DNA of 64,000 nt from Halobaculum roseum (GCF_019880245.1 NZ_CP082286.1:2746521-2810520), one strand, 5' to 3'. Shown: positions 40,457 through 49,148, numbered from the stretch's first letter. The notes: generated from the sequence alone by a model not told the origin. Made by a program: numbers and translations.

Positions 40457-41056
40457 TCACACCGGCAGGTCGGCGTCCGGGTCGACGACGCGGTCGACCT
40501 CCGCGGGCATCTCCCAGTCGGTGAGCAGTTCGAGCAGTTGCACGAGCATTCGGCCGGTCGCCCCCCAGACCGTGTACCCGTCGACGTGGAAGAAGTGCAG
40601 GCGGACCTCCCCGTAGTGGGGGTGGTCGCGGCGCTCGGACTCGTAGTTCTCGCGGGCGGTCAGCTCCGAGACGGGGAGGATCGCGATCTCGGCGACCTCG
40701 TCGTCGCTGGGGACGTACGTCCGGTCGGGCGCGGTGCCGACGAACGGCGTGACCGCGTACTCGGAGACGGTTTGGATGTCGTCGATGCGGCCGACGACCT
40801 CGACCTCCTCGGGCCGCAGGCCGATCTCCTCGTCGGCCTCGCGCAACGCCGTCGACGTGAGGTCCGGGTCGTGCGACTCGACGCCGCCGCCGGGGAAGCT
40901 CATCTGCCCGGGGTGGCTCCCGAGGTGGTCCGCACGCTTCGTGAAGAGGACGTGCGGCGCGCCGCCCCGGTCGACGATCGGCGCCAGCACCGCCGCGCGC
41001 CGCTCGGCGTCCGTCACCTCGACGGGGGCGTACCGACGAACGCGCTCGAAGTCCAT
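40457..41056 (-). CDS. CoA-pyrophosphatase-type Nudix hydrolase
   Basis: 199 residues. The Nudix helix is 'TALREADEEIGL' with the REx2-3EE core, preceded by the CoA-diphosphatase (UPF0035) motif 'LFTKRADHLGSHPGQMSFPG', which distinguishes CoA/acyl-CoA pyrophosphatases from other Nudix enzymes. It likely removes oxidised or surplus CoA by cutting the pyrophosphate bond with Mg or Mn in the cytoplasm. The C-terminal 'VDGYTVWGATGRML' is also typical of the group. Confidence 0.92.
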   Translation of the reverse strand: MDFERVRRYAPVEVTDAERRAAVLAPIVDRGGAPHVLFTKRADHLGSHPGQMSFPGGGVESHDPDLTSTALREADEEIGLRPEEVEVVGRIDDIQTVSEYAVTPFVGTAPDRTYVPSDDEVAEIAILPVSELTARENYESERRDHPHYGEVRLHFFHVDGYTVWGATGRMLVQLLELLTDWEMPAEVDRVVDPDADLPV

Positions 41057-41157
41057 ACCCCCTATGCAGGCCCGTCCGGCTTCAACCGTGCGGTCGTGTC
41101 GGAGGCGACGACCGGCCGCCGTCGCCCGAACACGTTCCGTGGTCGTCGGCCGTCACG

Positions 41158-42273
41158 TCACTCGCCGGTCACGTCGCCGTTCGCCGCGTCGCGCGCGTCC
41201 GCCTTCGCGGCGGCGGCCACGTCGTCCGGCGATAGCGCGACCTCGTCCCACGGCGGCAGCCGCGTGTCCGGCCCGGGTGCCGCGATCGACTCGGCGTACG
41301 TCCGAACCTGGTCGCGCTCGCCGCCGCGGTCGTAGGAGAGCCCGTTGAACGCGGCGTCGGCGGCGTAGCGGTTGACGTACGACTCGGCGACCGTGCGATA
41401 CGCCTCGGGCAGCGCGTCGTAGTCGGGGTCGACGCCGTGCTCCTCGGCGGCGCGCATCAGCGCCGCGCCGACCGACCGGCTCATGTCCGAGAGCCCGGTC
41501 GGGCCCGAGACCGCGCGGTGGTCGTGTTCGTAGCTGCCGAGGTCGACCTGCGCGGCGCCGTCGACCCCGACCGCGTCGTAGGCGGCCGCGAGCGTCCCGA
41601 CCTCCAGCCCCCAGGTGCGCTGGACGGGCATCGCGGCGACCACGTCGCCGGTCGCGGCGAACTCGCCGGCGAGCGCGTACCGGAACGCGGCCATGTACTC
41701 AAGGAACTCCGAGTCGGGGTGGGCCTCCCGCAGCGCGCGCACCAGCGGGGTGTAGAACAGCCGGAAGAGCCGCCCGTACAGCTGTCCGTTCTCGACGCGG
41801 GCGTAGTATCCCTTCGAGAAGTCGAACCCGTTCGCCAGCGGGAACAGCAGCCGCCGGACGTAGTCCCCCGAGTAGGACTTCGTGTCGGCGTCGTGGACGA
41901 CGACGTACTCCTCCTCCAGTGCGCGCCCCAGGGCCAGCCACACGTCCCGACCCTTCCCGCGCTCGCCGTCGAGTCCGGCGTCCGCGAGCAGATCCGCCAT
42001 GCGGGGGCCGTCACACCACAGCGTCTCCAGCGGGAGGTCGAAGCCGTCGAGCCACTCGCGGAAGGCGCCGACCCGCTCGGCGGGCGCCCGGAGGGGGACG
42101 ACCACCCGCGCGGGCTCCAGCGCCTCCAGCTCCGAGAGCACGCGCTCGGCGGCGAGGCCGGCGTACTCCCGCTCGGTCATCGGCACGACGACGGCCGCGC
42201 GGTCGGCGGGCGCGTCGGGCGCCCCCTCGCCGAACGCGTGGAGCGTGGCGACGCGCTCCTGCACGTATTCCAT
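41158..42273 (-). CDS. GpgS-like glycosyltransferase
   Basis: 371 residues from ATG 42273, where homologous sequence begins. A GT-A fold is shown by 'AAVVVPMTEREYAGLAAERV', the metal-binding DxD 'VVVHDADTKSYSGDYV' (D128, D130) and 'SKGYYARVENGQLYGRLFRL' with 'TWGLEVGTLAAAYDAVG', as in glucosyl- and mannosyl-3-phosphoglycerate synthases (GT81/GT55). The product would be a phosphorylated glycosylglycerate, precursor of an anionic compatible solute. No matching phosphatase is adjacent. The family's exact donor and acceptor cannot be read from the sequence. Confidence 0.8.
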   Translation of the reverse strand: MEYVQERVATLHAFGEGAPDAPADRAAVVVPMTEREYAGLAAERVLSELEALEPARVVVPLRAPAERVGAFREWLDGFDLPLETLWCDGPRMADLLADAGLDGERGKGRDVWLALGRALEEEYVVVHDADTKSYSGDYVRRLLFPLANGFDFSKGYYARVENGQLYGRLFRLFYTPLVRALREAHPDSEFLEYMAAFRYALAGEFAATGDVVAAMPVQRTWGLEVGTLAAAYDAVGVDGAAQVDLGSYEHDHRAVSGPTGLSDMSRSVGAALMRAAEEHGVDPDYDALPEAYRTVAESYVNRYAADAAFNGLSYDRGGERDQVRTYAESIAAPGPDTRLPPWDEVALSPDDVAAAAKADARDAANGDVTGE

Positions 42274-42380
42274 CCCGTGAACGCAGGGGGGCGCGGCGAA
42301 TAAATCCGGGGATGCCGGGCGCGTCGACGGGGAACCCGTTCGGTGTCGTCGCGGGCCCACCGGAGTGAACCGGGGGGTCC

Positions 42381-42420
42381 GAACCGAATCGAACCGGATG
42401 GAACCGGGACGGACCGATTC
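42381..42420. repeat. 10-bp tandem repeat, four clear units
   Basis: GAACCGAATC, GAACCGGATG, GAACCGGGAC and GGACCGATTC follow one another at 42381-42420. A looser fifth unit (GAGTCGGTCG) comes after and a GAACCGGGG copy comes before. The array lies in the 290-nt gap between the GpgS-like gene and the DUF3311 gene. Confidence 0.7.
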
Positions 42421-42481
42421 GAGTCGGTCGGACGCGTCCGGGTTCGGCGATTGAAACGGTTACGGAACCGGGATCGGTGTA

Positions 42482-42502
42482 TCGAAGAAATATTCTCTTC
42501 GA
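42482..42502. promoter_or_regulatory. Inverted repeat upstream of the DUF3311-symporter operon
   Basis: TCGAAGA (42482-42488) and TCTTCGA (42496-42502) are perfect 7-bp arms around the AT-rich spacer AATATTC, which itself could serve as TATA. It is the only clearly AT-rich site in the upstream gap and lies 61-82 nt before the preferred start, so it probably is a regulator site overlapping the promoter. Confidence 0.5.
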
Positions 42503-42563
42503 ACATGCTAACGGAGCGACGATCTGATAACATTCATGGTGTATGAATTACTACCACCAGGTG

Positions 42564-42791
42564 ATGACGCGAACTCGAAGTGACGCGCTGTGGATCGCGG
42601 CGTTCGGGCTGCTGGTCGCGTTCGCCGTCCCGTGGTTCCTCTGGGGCGACGCGACGGTCGTCGCGGGGCTGCCGCTGTGGCTGTGGTGGCACGTCGGCTG
42701 GATGGCGCTTGCGAGCGTGGTCTTCGCCGCGTTCGCGCGCGGCGGGGCGTGGGACCGCGGCGTCGACGCGGAGGTGATCCGCCGTGGCTGA
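42564..42791 (+). CDS. DUF3311 membrane protein, symporter partner
   Basis: 75 residues from ATG 42564; an in-frame ATG at 42543 would add seven residues. Two membrane helices with Trp-rich connecting loop: 'LWIAAFGLLVAFAVPWFLWG' and 'LPLWLWWHVGWMALASVVF'. DUF3311 proteins are short companions encoded directly before sodium:solute symporters, probably acting as an accessory subunit. The gene overlaps the symporter start by 8 nt (42784-42791). Confidence 0.85.
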   Translation: MTRTRSDALWIAAFGLLVAFAVPWFLWGDATVVAGLPLWLWWHVGWMALASVVFAAFARGGAWDRGVDAEVIRRG

Positions 42792-44262
42792 TCTGGGCGT
42801 CTCGCTGGGCGTCGTCGTGGGGTATCTGCTGATCGCGCTCGCGATCGGCGTGGTGGCGTACCGGCTCACCGACCGCACGGCCGAGGACTACTACCTCGCG
42901 TCGCGGTCGGTCGGAACGGTCGTGTTGCTGTTCACGACATTCGCGACGCTGCTGTCGGCGTTCACGTTCTTCGGGGGACCGAACCTCGCGTTCTCGGCGG
43001 GACCGGAGTGGATCCTCGTGATGGGGCTGATGGACGGCATCCTGTTCGCGCTGCTGTGGTACGCGATCGGCTACAAGCAGTGGCTCGTCGGGAAGGCCCA
43101 CGGCTACGTGACGCTCGGCGAGATGCTCGGGGACCGCTTCGACTCGACGGCGCTGCGGGGGCTCGTCGCCGGCGTGAGCCTGCTGTGGCTGTTCCCGTAC
43201 GTGATGCTCCAGCAGATCGGCGCCGGGCAGGCGCTCGTGGGGCTGACCGACGGCGTCGTCCCCTACTGGGCCGGCGCGGCGCTGATCACGGTGTTCATGG
43301 TCGCGTACGTCGGCCTCTCGGGCCTGCGCGGCGTCGCCTGGACGGACACGCTCCAGGGCGTGTTCATGCTCGGCGTGATCTGGCTCGCGGTCGCGTGGAT
43401 CGCGACCACCGAGGGCGGCGTCTCGGCGCTGACCGCCGGGATGACCGACTCCGCCCCGGAGTTCGCGGCGCTGGGGGGCGGGCTGTACTCGCCGCAGTGG
43501 ATGATCGCGCAGGCGGTCGTCATCGCCTTCGGCGTCGCGGCGTTCCCGCAGGTGAACCAGCGGTTCTTCATGGCCGACCGCGTCGAGACGCTCAAGCGCT
43601 CGTTCGCGCTGTGGCCGGTGCTGGTCCTCCTGCTGTTCGTTCCGGCGTTCCTGCTCGGGTCGTGGGCGGTCGGGCTCGGGATCGAGGTGCCCGACGGGAG
43701 CAACGTCCTCCCGCTGCTGTTGAACGAGTACACGCCCGCGTGGTTCGCGGCGCTGGTGATCGCCGGCGCGCTCGCGGCGATGATGTCCTCGTCGGACTCG
43801 ATGCTGCTGTCGGGGTCGTCGTACTTCACGCGCGACCTCTACCGGCCGCTCGTCGCCCCGGACGCGAGCGAGGCCCGCGAGGGGTGGGTCGCCCGCGTCG
43901 GCGTCGCCGGCTTCGCGGGGTCGACGTTCCTCGCGTCGCTGCTCGTCGGCGGCGGCGGGGGGCTGGACGTGCTCGTCACGCTCGGGGACACGGCATTCGG
44001 CGGCTACGCTCAGCTCACGATCCCGCTGCTCCTCGCGCTGTACTGGGGCGGGACGACCCGTAACGGGATGATCGCCGGCGTCGTGAGCGCCGAGCTGGTG
44101 TACCTCGCGCACGTGTTCCTTCCGCTGCCGGCGACGTACCTCACGTGGGACTTCGCGCTGTGGTGCATGCTGCTGTCGCTGGTCGTGACGGTCGCGGTGT
44201 CGACGGTGACGGCACCCGCGCCCGCGGCCAACGCCGAGAAGTTCGGCGTCGGCGCCGACTGA
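42784..44262 (+). CDS. Sodium:solute symporter (SSS family)
   Basis: 492 residues from GTG 42784, overlapping DUF3311. About thirteen hydrophobic helices in the LeuT-type SSS fold. Family landmarks are 'RTAEDYYLASRSVG' after helix 1, 'TFATLLSAFTFFGGPNLAF', 'VFMVAYVGLSGLRGVAWTD' and the sodium-site region 'AGALAAMMSSSDSMLLSGSS'. Transport of an organic acid, such as a carboxylate, is typical for DUF3311-linked members, but the substrate is not readable. The inverted repeat upstream suggests regulated expression. Confidence 0.92.
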   Translation: MADLGVSLGVVVGYLLIALAIGVVAYRLTDRTAEDYYLASRSVGTVVLLFTTFATLLSAFTFFGGPNLAFSAGPEWILVMGLMDGILFALLWYAIGYKQWLVGKAHGYVTLGEMLGDRFDSTALRGLVAGVSLLWLFPYVMLQQIGAGQALVGLTDGVVPYWAGAALITVFMVAYVGLSGLRGVAWTDTLQGVFMLGVIWLAVAWIATTEGGVSALTAGMTDSAPEFAALGGGLYSPQWMIAQAVVIAFGVAAFPQVNQRFFMADRVETLKRSFALWPVLVLLLFVPAFLLGSWAVGLGIEVPDGSNVLPLLLNEYTPAWFAALVIAGALAAMMSSSDSMLLSGSSYFTRDLYRPLVAPDASEAREGWVARVGVAGFAGSTFLASLLVGGGGGLDVLVTLGDTAFGGYAQLTIPLLLALYWGGTTRNGMIAGVVSAELVYLAHVFLPLPATYLTWDFALWCMLLSLVVTVAVSTVTAPAPAANAEKFGVGAD

Positions 44263-44308
44263 TCCGCGCCACGGCACGCTTTTCCCGTCACCCGATCACG
44301 GTCCGATC

Positions 44309-45244
44309 ATGCAGACGCACGTCGTCCCGGTCGGCTTCGACTACGACCGGCTCATCGCGCCGCTGGTTCGCGACCAGTTCGACGTGGACCGGGTCGTCCT
44401 CCTGGAAGGTGCGGTGGGGAGCGAGGCCAACGTCGAGTACTCCCGGAACCTCTCACAGAAGCTGGAGACGGACTTCCGGAACCTGCTGGGCGCGGAGACC
44501 GAGCGCGTCGAGATAGCCGACGTGTACGACTACGACGCCGCCTTCGAGCAGGCGTACGACCTGATCAACACCGAACTCGACGCCGACCGGGAGGTGTGGG
44601 TCAACGTCTCCTCGATGCCCCGCCCCGTCTCGTTCGCGTTCGCGACCGCCGCCCACTCGGTCACGCTGGAGCGGCAGGCCGACCGCGACCGCATCCACAC
44701 TTACTACACGGCCCCCGAGAAGTACCTGGAGACCGAGTTGGCCGAGGAGCTCCGGGCGAACCGCGACCTCCTGGGGGACCTGCTCGACGGCGTCGGCGAC
44801 GACGCGGCGGAGGTCGCCGGCGTCGACGCCGACCGGCTCCGCGAGCGCCTGTCGACGGCGACGGACCTGCTCGCGGAGTTCGACGAGCGCGGGACGACCA
44901 TCGGCGCCAAGGAGGTCGACGGGAAGCACATCATCGAGCTGCCGGTCGCGTCGTTCTCGAACGTGAAGCCCTTCGAGGAGGTGATCCTCTACAAGCTCGG
45001 CGAGGACGGCGAGTTCGAGTCGGTGAGCGAGCTCGCGAAGGCGCTGGCCGCGGAGTTGAACGAGGAGTACACCGACTCGTTCCGCTCGAAGGTGATCTAC
45101 AACGTCGACCGCCTCGGCCCCGGCGGGAAGGGGTACATCGAGCAGGAGTCACACGGGAAGTCCTACCGGACGCGCCTCTCGCGGATCGGGGAGCTGTGGG
45201 TGCGCGCGCACGCCGCGGAGGACGCGACCGACTACGACTGGTGA
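44309..45244 (+). CDS. CARF-like/winged-helix transcriptional regulator (HFX_2341/DUF6293 type)
   Basis: 311 residues. The N-terminal 140 form a Rossmann-like domain: 'HVVPVGFDYDRLIAPLVRDQ', a mid-domain loop, and 'VWVNVSSMPRPVSFAFATAA', which occupies the place of the NxTGGTK-type ligand loop of CARF domains. A linker is followed by a winged helix ('FESVSELAKALAAELNEEYT', 'SKVIYNVDRLGPGGKGYIEQ'). This is the layout of the haloarchaeal HFX_2341 family and of Csa3 regulators that sense cyclic oligonucleotides in CRISPR loci. No CRISPR or cas gene is nearby. ACGCTTTTCC about 30 nt before the ATG is the likely promoter. Confidence 0.82.
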   Translation: MQTHVVPVGFDYDRLIAPLVRDQFDVDRVVLLEGAVGSEANVEYSRNLSQKLETDFRNLLGAETERVEIADVYDYDAAFEQAYDLINTELDADREVWVNVSSMPRPVSFAFATAAHSVTLERQADRDRIHTYYTAPEKYLETELAEELRANRDLLGDLLDGVGDDAAEVAGVDADRLRERLSTATDLLAEFDERGTTIGAKEVDGKHIIELPVASFSNVKPFEEVILYKLGEDGEFESVSELAKALAAELNEEYTDSFRSKVIYNVDRLGPGGKGYIEQESHGKSYRTRLSRIGELWVRAHAAEDATDYDW

Positions 45245-45339
45245 CCCCCGCCTCGCCGACGGCCGGCGACCCCTGACAGATCGACGGCTCTTGACCGACC
45301 GGCGACCCCAGGTGCCGACCGACCGATCGGTCGCGCCGG

Positions 45340-46233
45340 CTACCTGTACCCGGTGGTCAGCCCGGCGACGATGTGGTCGTCGGCAAGCGCCAGCAGGAGG
45401 ATAACCGGGAGGAGCGCGGTCACCGCGGCCGCGGCGGCGAACGACGCGTCCGCCGGGGCGAGCCCGCGAAGCGGGGGAACGATCGGCGCCCAGTCACCCG
45501 GGTCGCCGTTCGTCATCAGCAGCGAGAAGAAGAACTCGGTGTACACCTGGAGGAACGTCAACACGGCCGCGGTCGCGATCCCCGGGCGCGACAGCGGAAC
45601 GATCACCCGGACGAGCGCGCCGAGCCGCGTCGTCCCCTCGACGCGCGCGGCGTCCTCGAGGGTGTCCGGGATCCGGTCGAAGAACGTCGTCAACACGAAG
45701 ATGGCCAGCGGCATCGTCAGCCCCGTCAGGGGGACGCCGGGCCCGGCAGGGGTGTTGAAGAGATCCGGGCTCGTCAGGGTGACCCCGAACGCCGACCAGG
45801 AGAGCGCCCCCGAGAGCAGCCGAAACAGCGGGATGACGAACGCCACCGGCGGGAAGTACGCGACACAGAGCGTGATCAGCAGCAACACCCGTTTTCCGGG
45901 GAACTCCAGCCGACCGAAGGCGTACCCCGCGAGGGCGGCGACGACGACCACGACGACGGTCGTGCTCCCGGCGATGACGAGGCTGTTGAACACGTACCTG
46001 AGGAACTCCGCCGCGGCGACCGCGAGGTAGTTCGCCGGGGTCGCCGCGGCGGGAACGAGCGCGGGGGACGTCCCCGTCGGCGTCACGGAGACGACCAGCA
46101 GCCAGTAGAGGGGAAACAGGGCGAACAGCAGGAAGAAGCCGGTCGCGACCACGAACAGGAGTCGGTAGACGGCGGTCGGATACCGGATCGCGTTGTCGGT
46201 CGCGCGTGCGATCCGACCGTCGTCCGTCGCCAT
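45340..46233 (-). CDS. MalG-type sugar ABC transporter permease (orphan)
   Basis: 297 residues, six membrane helices. The ABC-permease EAA loop is intact, 'EDAARVEGTTRLGALVRVIVP', so it should dock an ATPase. It matches the MalG-type half of carbohydrate transporters (N-terminal 'LFALFPLYWLLVVSVTPTG', C-terminal helix end 'GLTTGYR'). The usual partners, a MalF-type permease, a binding protein and an ATPase, are absent on either side, which is unusual. It is upstream-adjacent to nothing on the same strand except the enolase-superfamily gene 74 nt away. Confidence 0.9.
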   Translation of the reverse strand: MATDDGRIARATDNAIRYPTAVYRLLFVVATGFFLLFALFPLYWLLVVSVTPTGTSPALVPAAATPANYLAVAAAEFLRYVFNSLVIAGSTTVVVVVVAALAGYAFGRLEFPGKRVLLLITLCVAYFPPVAFVIPLFRLLSGALSWSAFGVTLTSPDLFNTPAGPGVPLTGLTMPLAIFVLTTFFDRIPDTLEDAARVEGTTRLGALVRVIVPLSRPGIATAAVLTFLQVYTEFFFSLLMTNGDPGDWAPIVPPLRGLAPADASFAAAAAVTALLPVILLLALADDHIVAGLTTGYR

Positions 46234-46307
46234 TGGTCGCCCGTGCGCGAGACGACGGATAACGGTTTACCTTCCGAGGGCGACGCCCCAGGCTTCGGGT
46301 CCCGACC

Positions 46308-47399
46308 TCAGAACTCGAAGCCGCGCGGGGCGGCCGCGGGGGCCAGCGGCGTCGCCGGAAGCCGGTCGGGCACGTCGGGGTCGTTGAACACGCGGGGGGC
46401 CACGTCGTTCGGCGCGTCCGGGTAGAACACCGACGCGAGCGCGTGCAGTTGGTCGCGGCCGACGCCCAGCTCGAACTGCCCGCCGCCGTACAGCGTCACG
46501 TCGCGCTCGCGGGCCCACTCGATCGTGTCCGACAGCGATTCCAGCGTCCCGAACCGCGAGGGCTTGACGTTCAGCCACTCCGGTTCCCACGGCAGGGCCT
46601 CGACGCTCTCGACGCCGTCGATCGGGTAGTCCCACGAGACGCGGTGCTCCTCGCCCTCGAAGACGTGCCGGGTCTCGTCGGTGATCGCGGGATCCTCGAT
46701 CACCGCGTTCGGGAACGACTCCAGCACCCATTCGTAGAACTCCGGGTCCGGCTCCTGGTCGACCTCCGTCCCCTCGTACAGCCCCTTCAGGTCGAGCACG
46801 CGAACCTGTTCGGTCGGGAGGTCGTCGACGACGGCGTCGGTCCAGTCGTCGGTGGGATCGAGCTTGAACCCGATTCCGGGGACACGCTCGGCGATGGCGG
46901 TCACGCGGTCCGCAGTGGGTGGCTCGCCCAGTCGGGTCGACGCCGCGAACGTGACGGGGGCCGCCTCGCGCCCGAGGATGCTCGCGAGGTCGGTGTCGGC
47001 CTGCCGGAGCGCGAGATCCATCGCCGCCGACTCGACGGCCCAGCGGCGGTAGGGGTAGCCCGTCTTCCGCTCGGGCTCGCCGACCGGGAAGAGGTCCACG
47101 TCGTCGAGGTGTCGGGAGAACTCCCGGAACGTCCACTCGCCGGCGAACGCCGCCTCGAACCCGAGGCCGTCGACGGTCGTCCGCGGGTCGCGCTCGGGAT
47201 CCGCGAACAGCGCGTCGTGATCCGGCGCGTCGTAGGTCACGTCCTCGCCCCGGCCGAGCTCCCCGCCGCCGCGCAGCCGAAACGTCGTGCTCACGCGCTC
47301 GAATCCCGAGGATGTGTCGCTGGCGCGACGCCGGAGCGCCACCGACTCGATCGTCAGCGGGAGGTCGGCGATCGCGCGAAAGAGTGTGGGTGTGCTCAC
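46308..47399 (-). CDS. Enolase-superfamily (mandelate racemase/muconate lactonising-like) enzyme
   Basis: 363 residues. The barrel shows 'GIGFKLDPTDDW' (Lys of the second strand), 'VRVLDLKGLYEG' (first metal Asp), 'NAVIEDPA' (metal Glu-Asp) and 'EWLNVKPSRFGTL' (Lys of the sixth strand), the layout of dipeptide epimerases, o-succinylbenzoate synthases and muconate lactonisers. The N-terminal capping domain is divergent. The reaction, an alpha-proton abstraction from a carboxylate, is typical; the substrate is unknown. The start is ATG 47399. Confidence 0.85.
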   Translation of the reverse strand: MSTPTLFRAIADLPLTIESVALRRRASDTSSGFERVSTTFRLRGGGELGRGEDVTYDAPDHDALFADPERDPRTTVDGLGFEAAFAGEWTFREFSRHLDDVDLFPVGEPERKTGYPYRRWAVESAAMDLALRQADTDLASILGREAAPVTFAASTRLGEPPTADRVTAIAERVPGIGFKLDPTDDWTDAVVDDLPTEQVRVLDLKGLYEGTEVDQEPDPEFYEWVLESFPNAVIEDPAITDETRHVFEGEEHRVSWDYPIDGVESVEALPWEPEWLNVKPSRFGTLESLSDTIEWARERDVTLYGGGQFELGVGRDQLHALASVFYPDAPNDVAPRVFNDPDVPDRLPATPLAPAAAPRGFEF

Positions 47400-47454
47400 G
47401 GTCGAATTCTCTCCCCCGCGGGGGATAGTCCTTACTCGCCGGGGGCGGCCGCCG

Positions 47455-48216
47455 TCACCGGGACGAGAGCGCGCCGGCCTCCAGCAGCTTCACCCGCGTC
47501 GCCAGCGCGAGGAACGTCGCCGTGAGCGTGAGGACCACTGCGCCGGCAGCGGCGATCTCGTGGGTCGGCGACGGGTGGGTGAAGCCGACGCCCGACTCGA
47601 GCAGCACCTGCCCGGGCATGAGCGTGTGGTGGGGCGTCCCGGCGACGGGGACGAAGTAGTCGACCACGTCGTTGAGGCCGTACCACGCGACGGCGACGGC
47701 GACCGCGCGCACCGGGAACCCCGAGATCCGGTAGAGGAGGAACCCCTCGACGGTCATCGCGAGGTGCGAGAACAGCAGGAACAGGTACATCGGAAGCGGG
47801 TTGGCGGCCGTGAAGCCGTCGGCGAACGCCAGGAGGACGAACGGCGTCCACAGCCCGAGCTTCCAGCAGCCGAAGAAGGCCAGCGCGTTCACGTACTCGT
47901 TCGACCGCCCCAGCGCCCACAGCCCCAGCGCGAGCGCGATGAACAGCGTCGCCACCGGCGAGTCGGGGACGAAGACCCACATGCTCGGGGGCGTCCCGGC
48001 GAGCTGCCAGGTGATCAGCGGGTCCGACAGCGGCAGCGGGTGGACGCCGTAGTACCAGAAGCCGAAGGCGGTGCCGACGAGGTTGATCGCGACGACGACC
48101 CACGCGATCCGGAGGCCGACGTTCTCGACCGCCCGCGGGAGCGGCGCGACGTACCACGGGAGGTCCGGGCGCTCGGGGAGTCCGTCGTCGTCGGTCAGGT
48201 CGGCGAGGAGGCTCAT
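47455..48216 (-). CDS. DUF1405 membrane protein
   Basis: 253 residues with seven hydrophobic helices. Landmarks 'TAFGFWYYGVHPLPL', 'SMWVFVPDSPVATLF', 'FFGCWKLGLWTPFVLL', 'FSHLAMTVEGFLLY' and 'YGLNDVVDYFVP' are characteristic of the DUF1405 family. Function unknown. The second DUF1405-like gene starts 221 nt away on the other strand, so the two form a divergent paralogous pair. Confidence 0.85.
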   Translation of the reverse strand: MSLLADLTDDDGLPERPDLPWYVAPLPRAVENVGLRIAWVVVAINLVGTAFGFWYYGVHPLPLSDPLITWQLAGTPPSMWVFVPDSPVATLFIALALGLWALGRSNEYVNALAFFGCWKLGLWTPFVLLAFADGFTAANPLPMYLFLLFSHLAMTVEGFLLYRISGFPVRAVAVAVAWYGLNDVVDYFVPVAGTPHHTLMPGQVLLESGVGFTHPSPTHEIAAAGAVVLTLTATFLALATRVKLLEAGALSSR

Positions 48217-48437
48217 TCGGGTGTGGCGTGTGGTGGCGCGTCGCCGGCTTAGCCGTGGCGATGATCGATACGGACCCGACGCACCGGTCGTCGTGGTCCC
48301 CGTCGTCGCCGCCGGCCCTCCGCCGGTCGACCCGTCGCGGACACCCGCCCGTGTCCCGTGAGGTATCGAGGGAGTCTCCCGAGTGGTTCCGAACCACGCG
48401 CCGTTAAGCCGTGGGCGGACGAAGCAGGCGACAACCC

Positions 48438-49148
48438 GTGGCCGACGACACCGCGACCCGAAACCCGCTTCCCGAGTCGCTGGCGGAGTTCTACCTCACG
48501 ACGCCGTTCACGCTGGGGCTGTTGCTGCTCGTCAACGCGCTCGCGTTCCTCGTCGGCGTCCGCTACTACGTCGAGACGATGCCCGCGGTGGCGACGTGGC
48601 TGTGGCCGCTGTACGGCGACTCGCCGACGGCGATCGCGCTCGCCACGCTCGTGCTCGCGGCGCTGGTCCCGTTCGCCGGCCGCCGGCTGTCGTCGGTTCC
48701 CCGAACCACCCTGCTGTCGGTGTTGTCGACGCTCGCGGTCGTCTGGCTGGTCAAGACCGGGCTGTGGACGTTCCTCGCGCTGAACGTGCCGTTCGTCCGG
48801 CCGGATCTCCCCGCCGACCTGTACGTCGGCTTCGACGCCGACTCGCTGTGGGCGTACTGGGGCATCCTCGCCACGCACGCGGCCTTCCTCGCGGAGGCGC
48901 TGTTGATCGCCCGCGTCGGCCGAACGTCGAGGCCGGTGCTTGGCGGCGTCGCGGTCCTCGCGCTCGCGAACGATCTCTTCGATTACGGCTTCCTTCTCGG
49001 GCTCCCGCTGTCGAACCATCCGCCGGTCCGCTATGAGCCCGGCTGGACGCTCGCGCTGGGGAGCCTCGCCGCGACGGTCGTCGCGGTCGCGGTCGCGGCG
49101 ACCGTCCTGCCGTCGATCGACGGCGGGCGTCGCCGACGCGGTGCTTAA
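48438..49148 (+). CDS. DUF1405-like membrane protein, divergent paralogue
   Basis: 236 residues from GTG 48438. Seven helices with motifs aligning to the neighbouring DUF1405 protein: 'GVRYYVETMPAVATWLWPLY' with 'GDSPTAIAL', 'VVWLVKTGLWTFLAL', 'ILATHAAFLAEALLI' and 'LALANDLFDYGF'. The aligned features (a Tyr-Tyr pair, DSP, K-x-G-L-W, H, E, N-D-x-x-D-Y) suggest common ancestry and perhaps shared ligand or metal residues. Its stop codon lies within the TATA box of the next gene. Confidence 0.75.
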   Translation: MADDTATRNPLPESLAEFYLTTPFTLGLLLLVNALAFLVGVRYYVETMPAVATWLWPLYGDSPTAIALATLVLAALVPFAGRRLSSVPRTTLLSVLSTLAVVWLVKTGLWTFLALNVPFVRPDLPADLYVGFDADSLWAYWGILATHAAFLAEALLIARVGRTSRPVLGGVAVLALANDLFDYGFLLGLPLSNHPPVRYEPGWTLALGSLAATVVAVAVAATVLPSIDGGRRRRGA

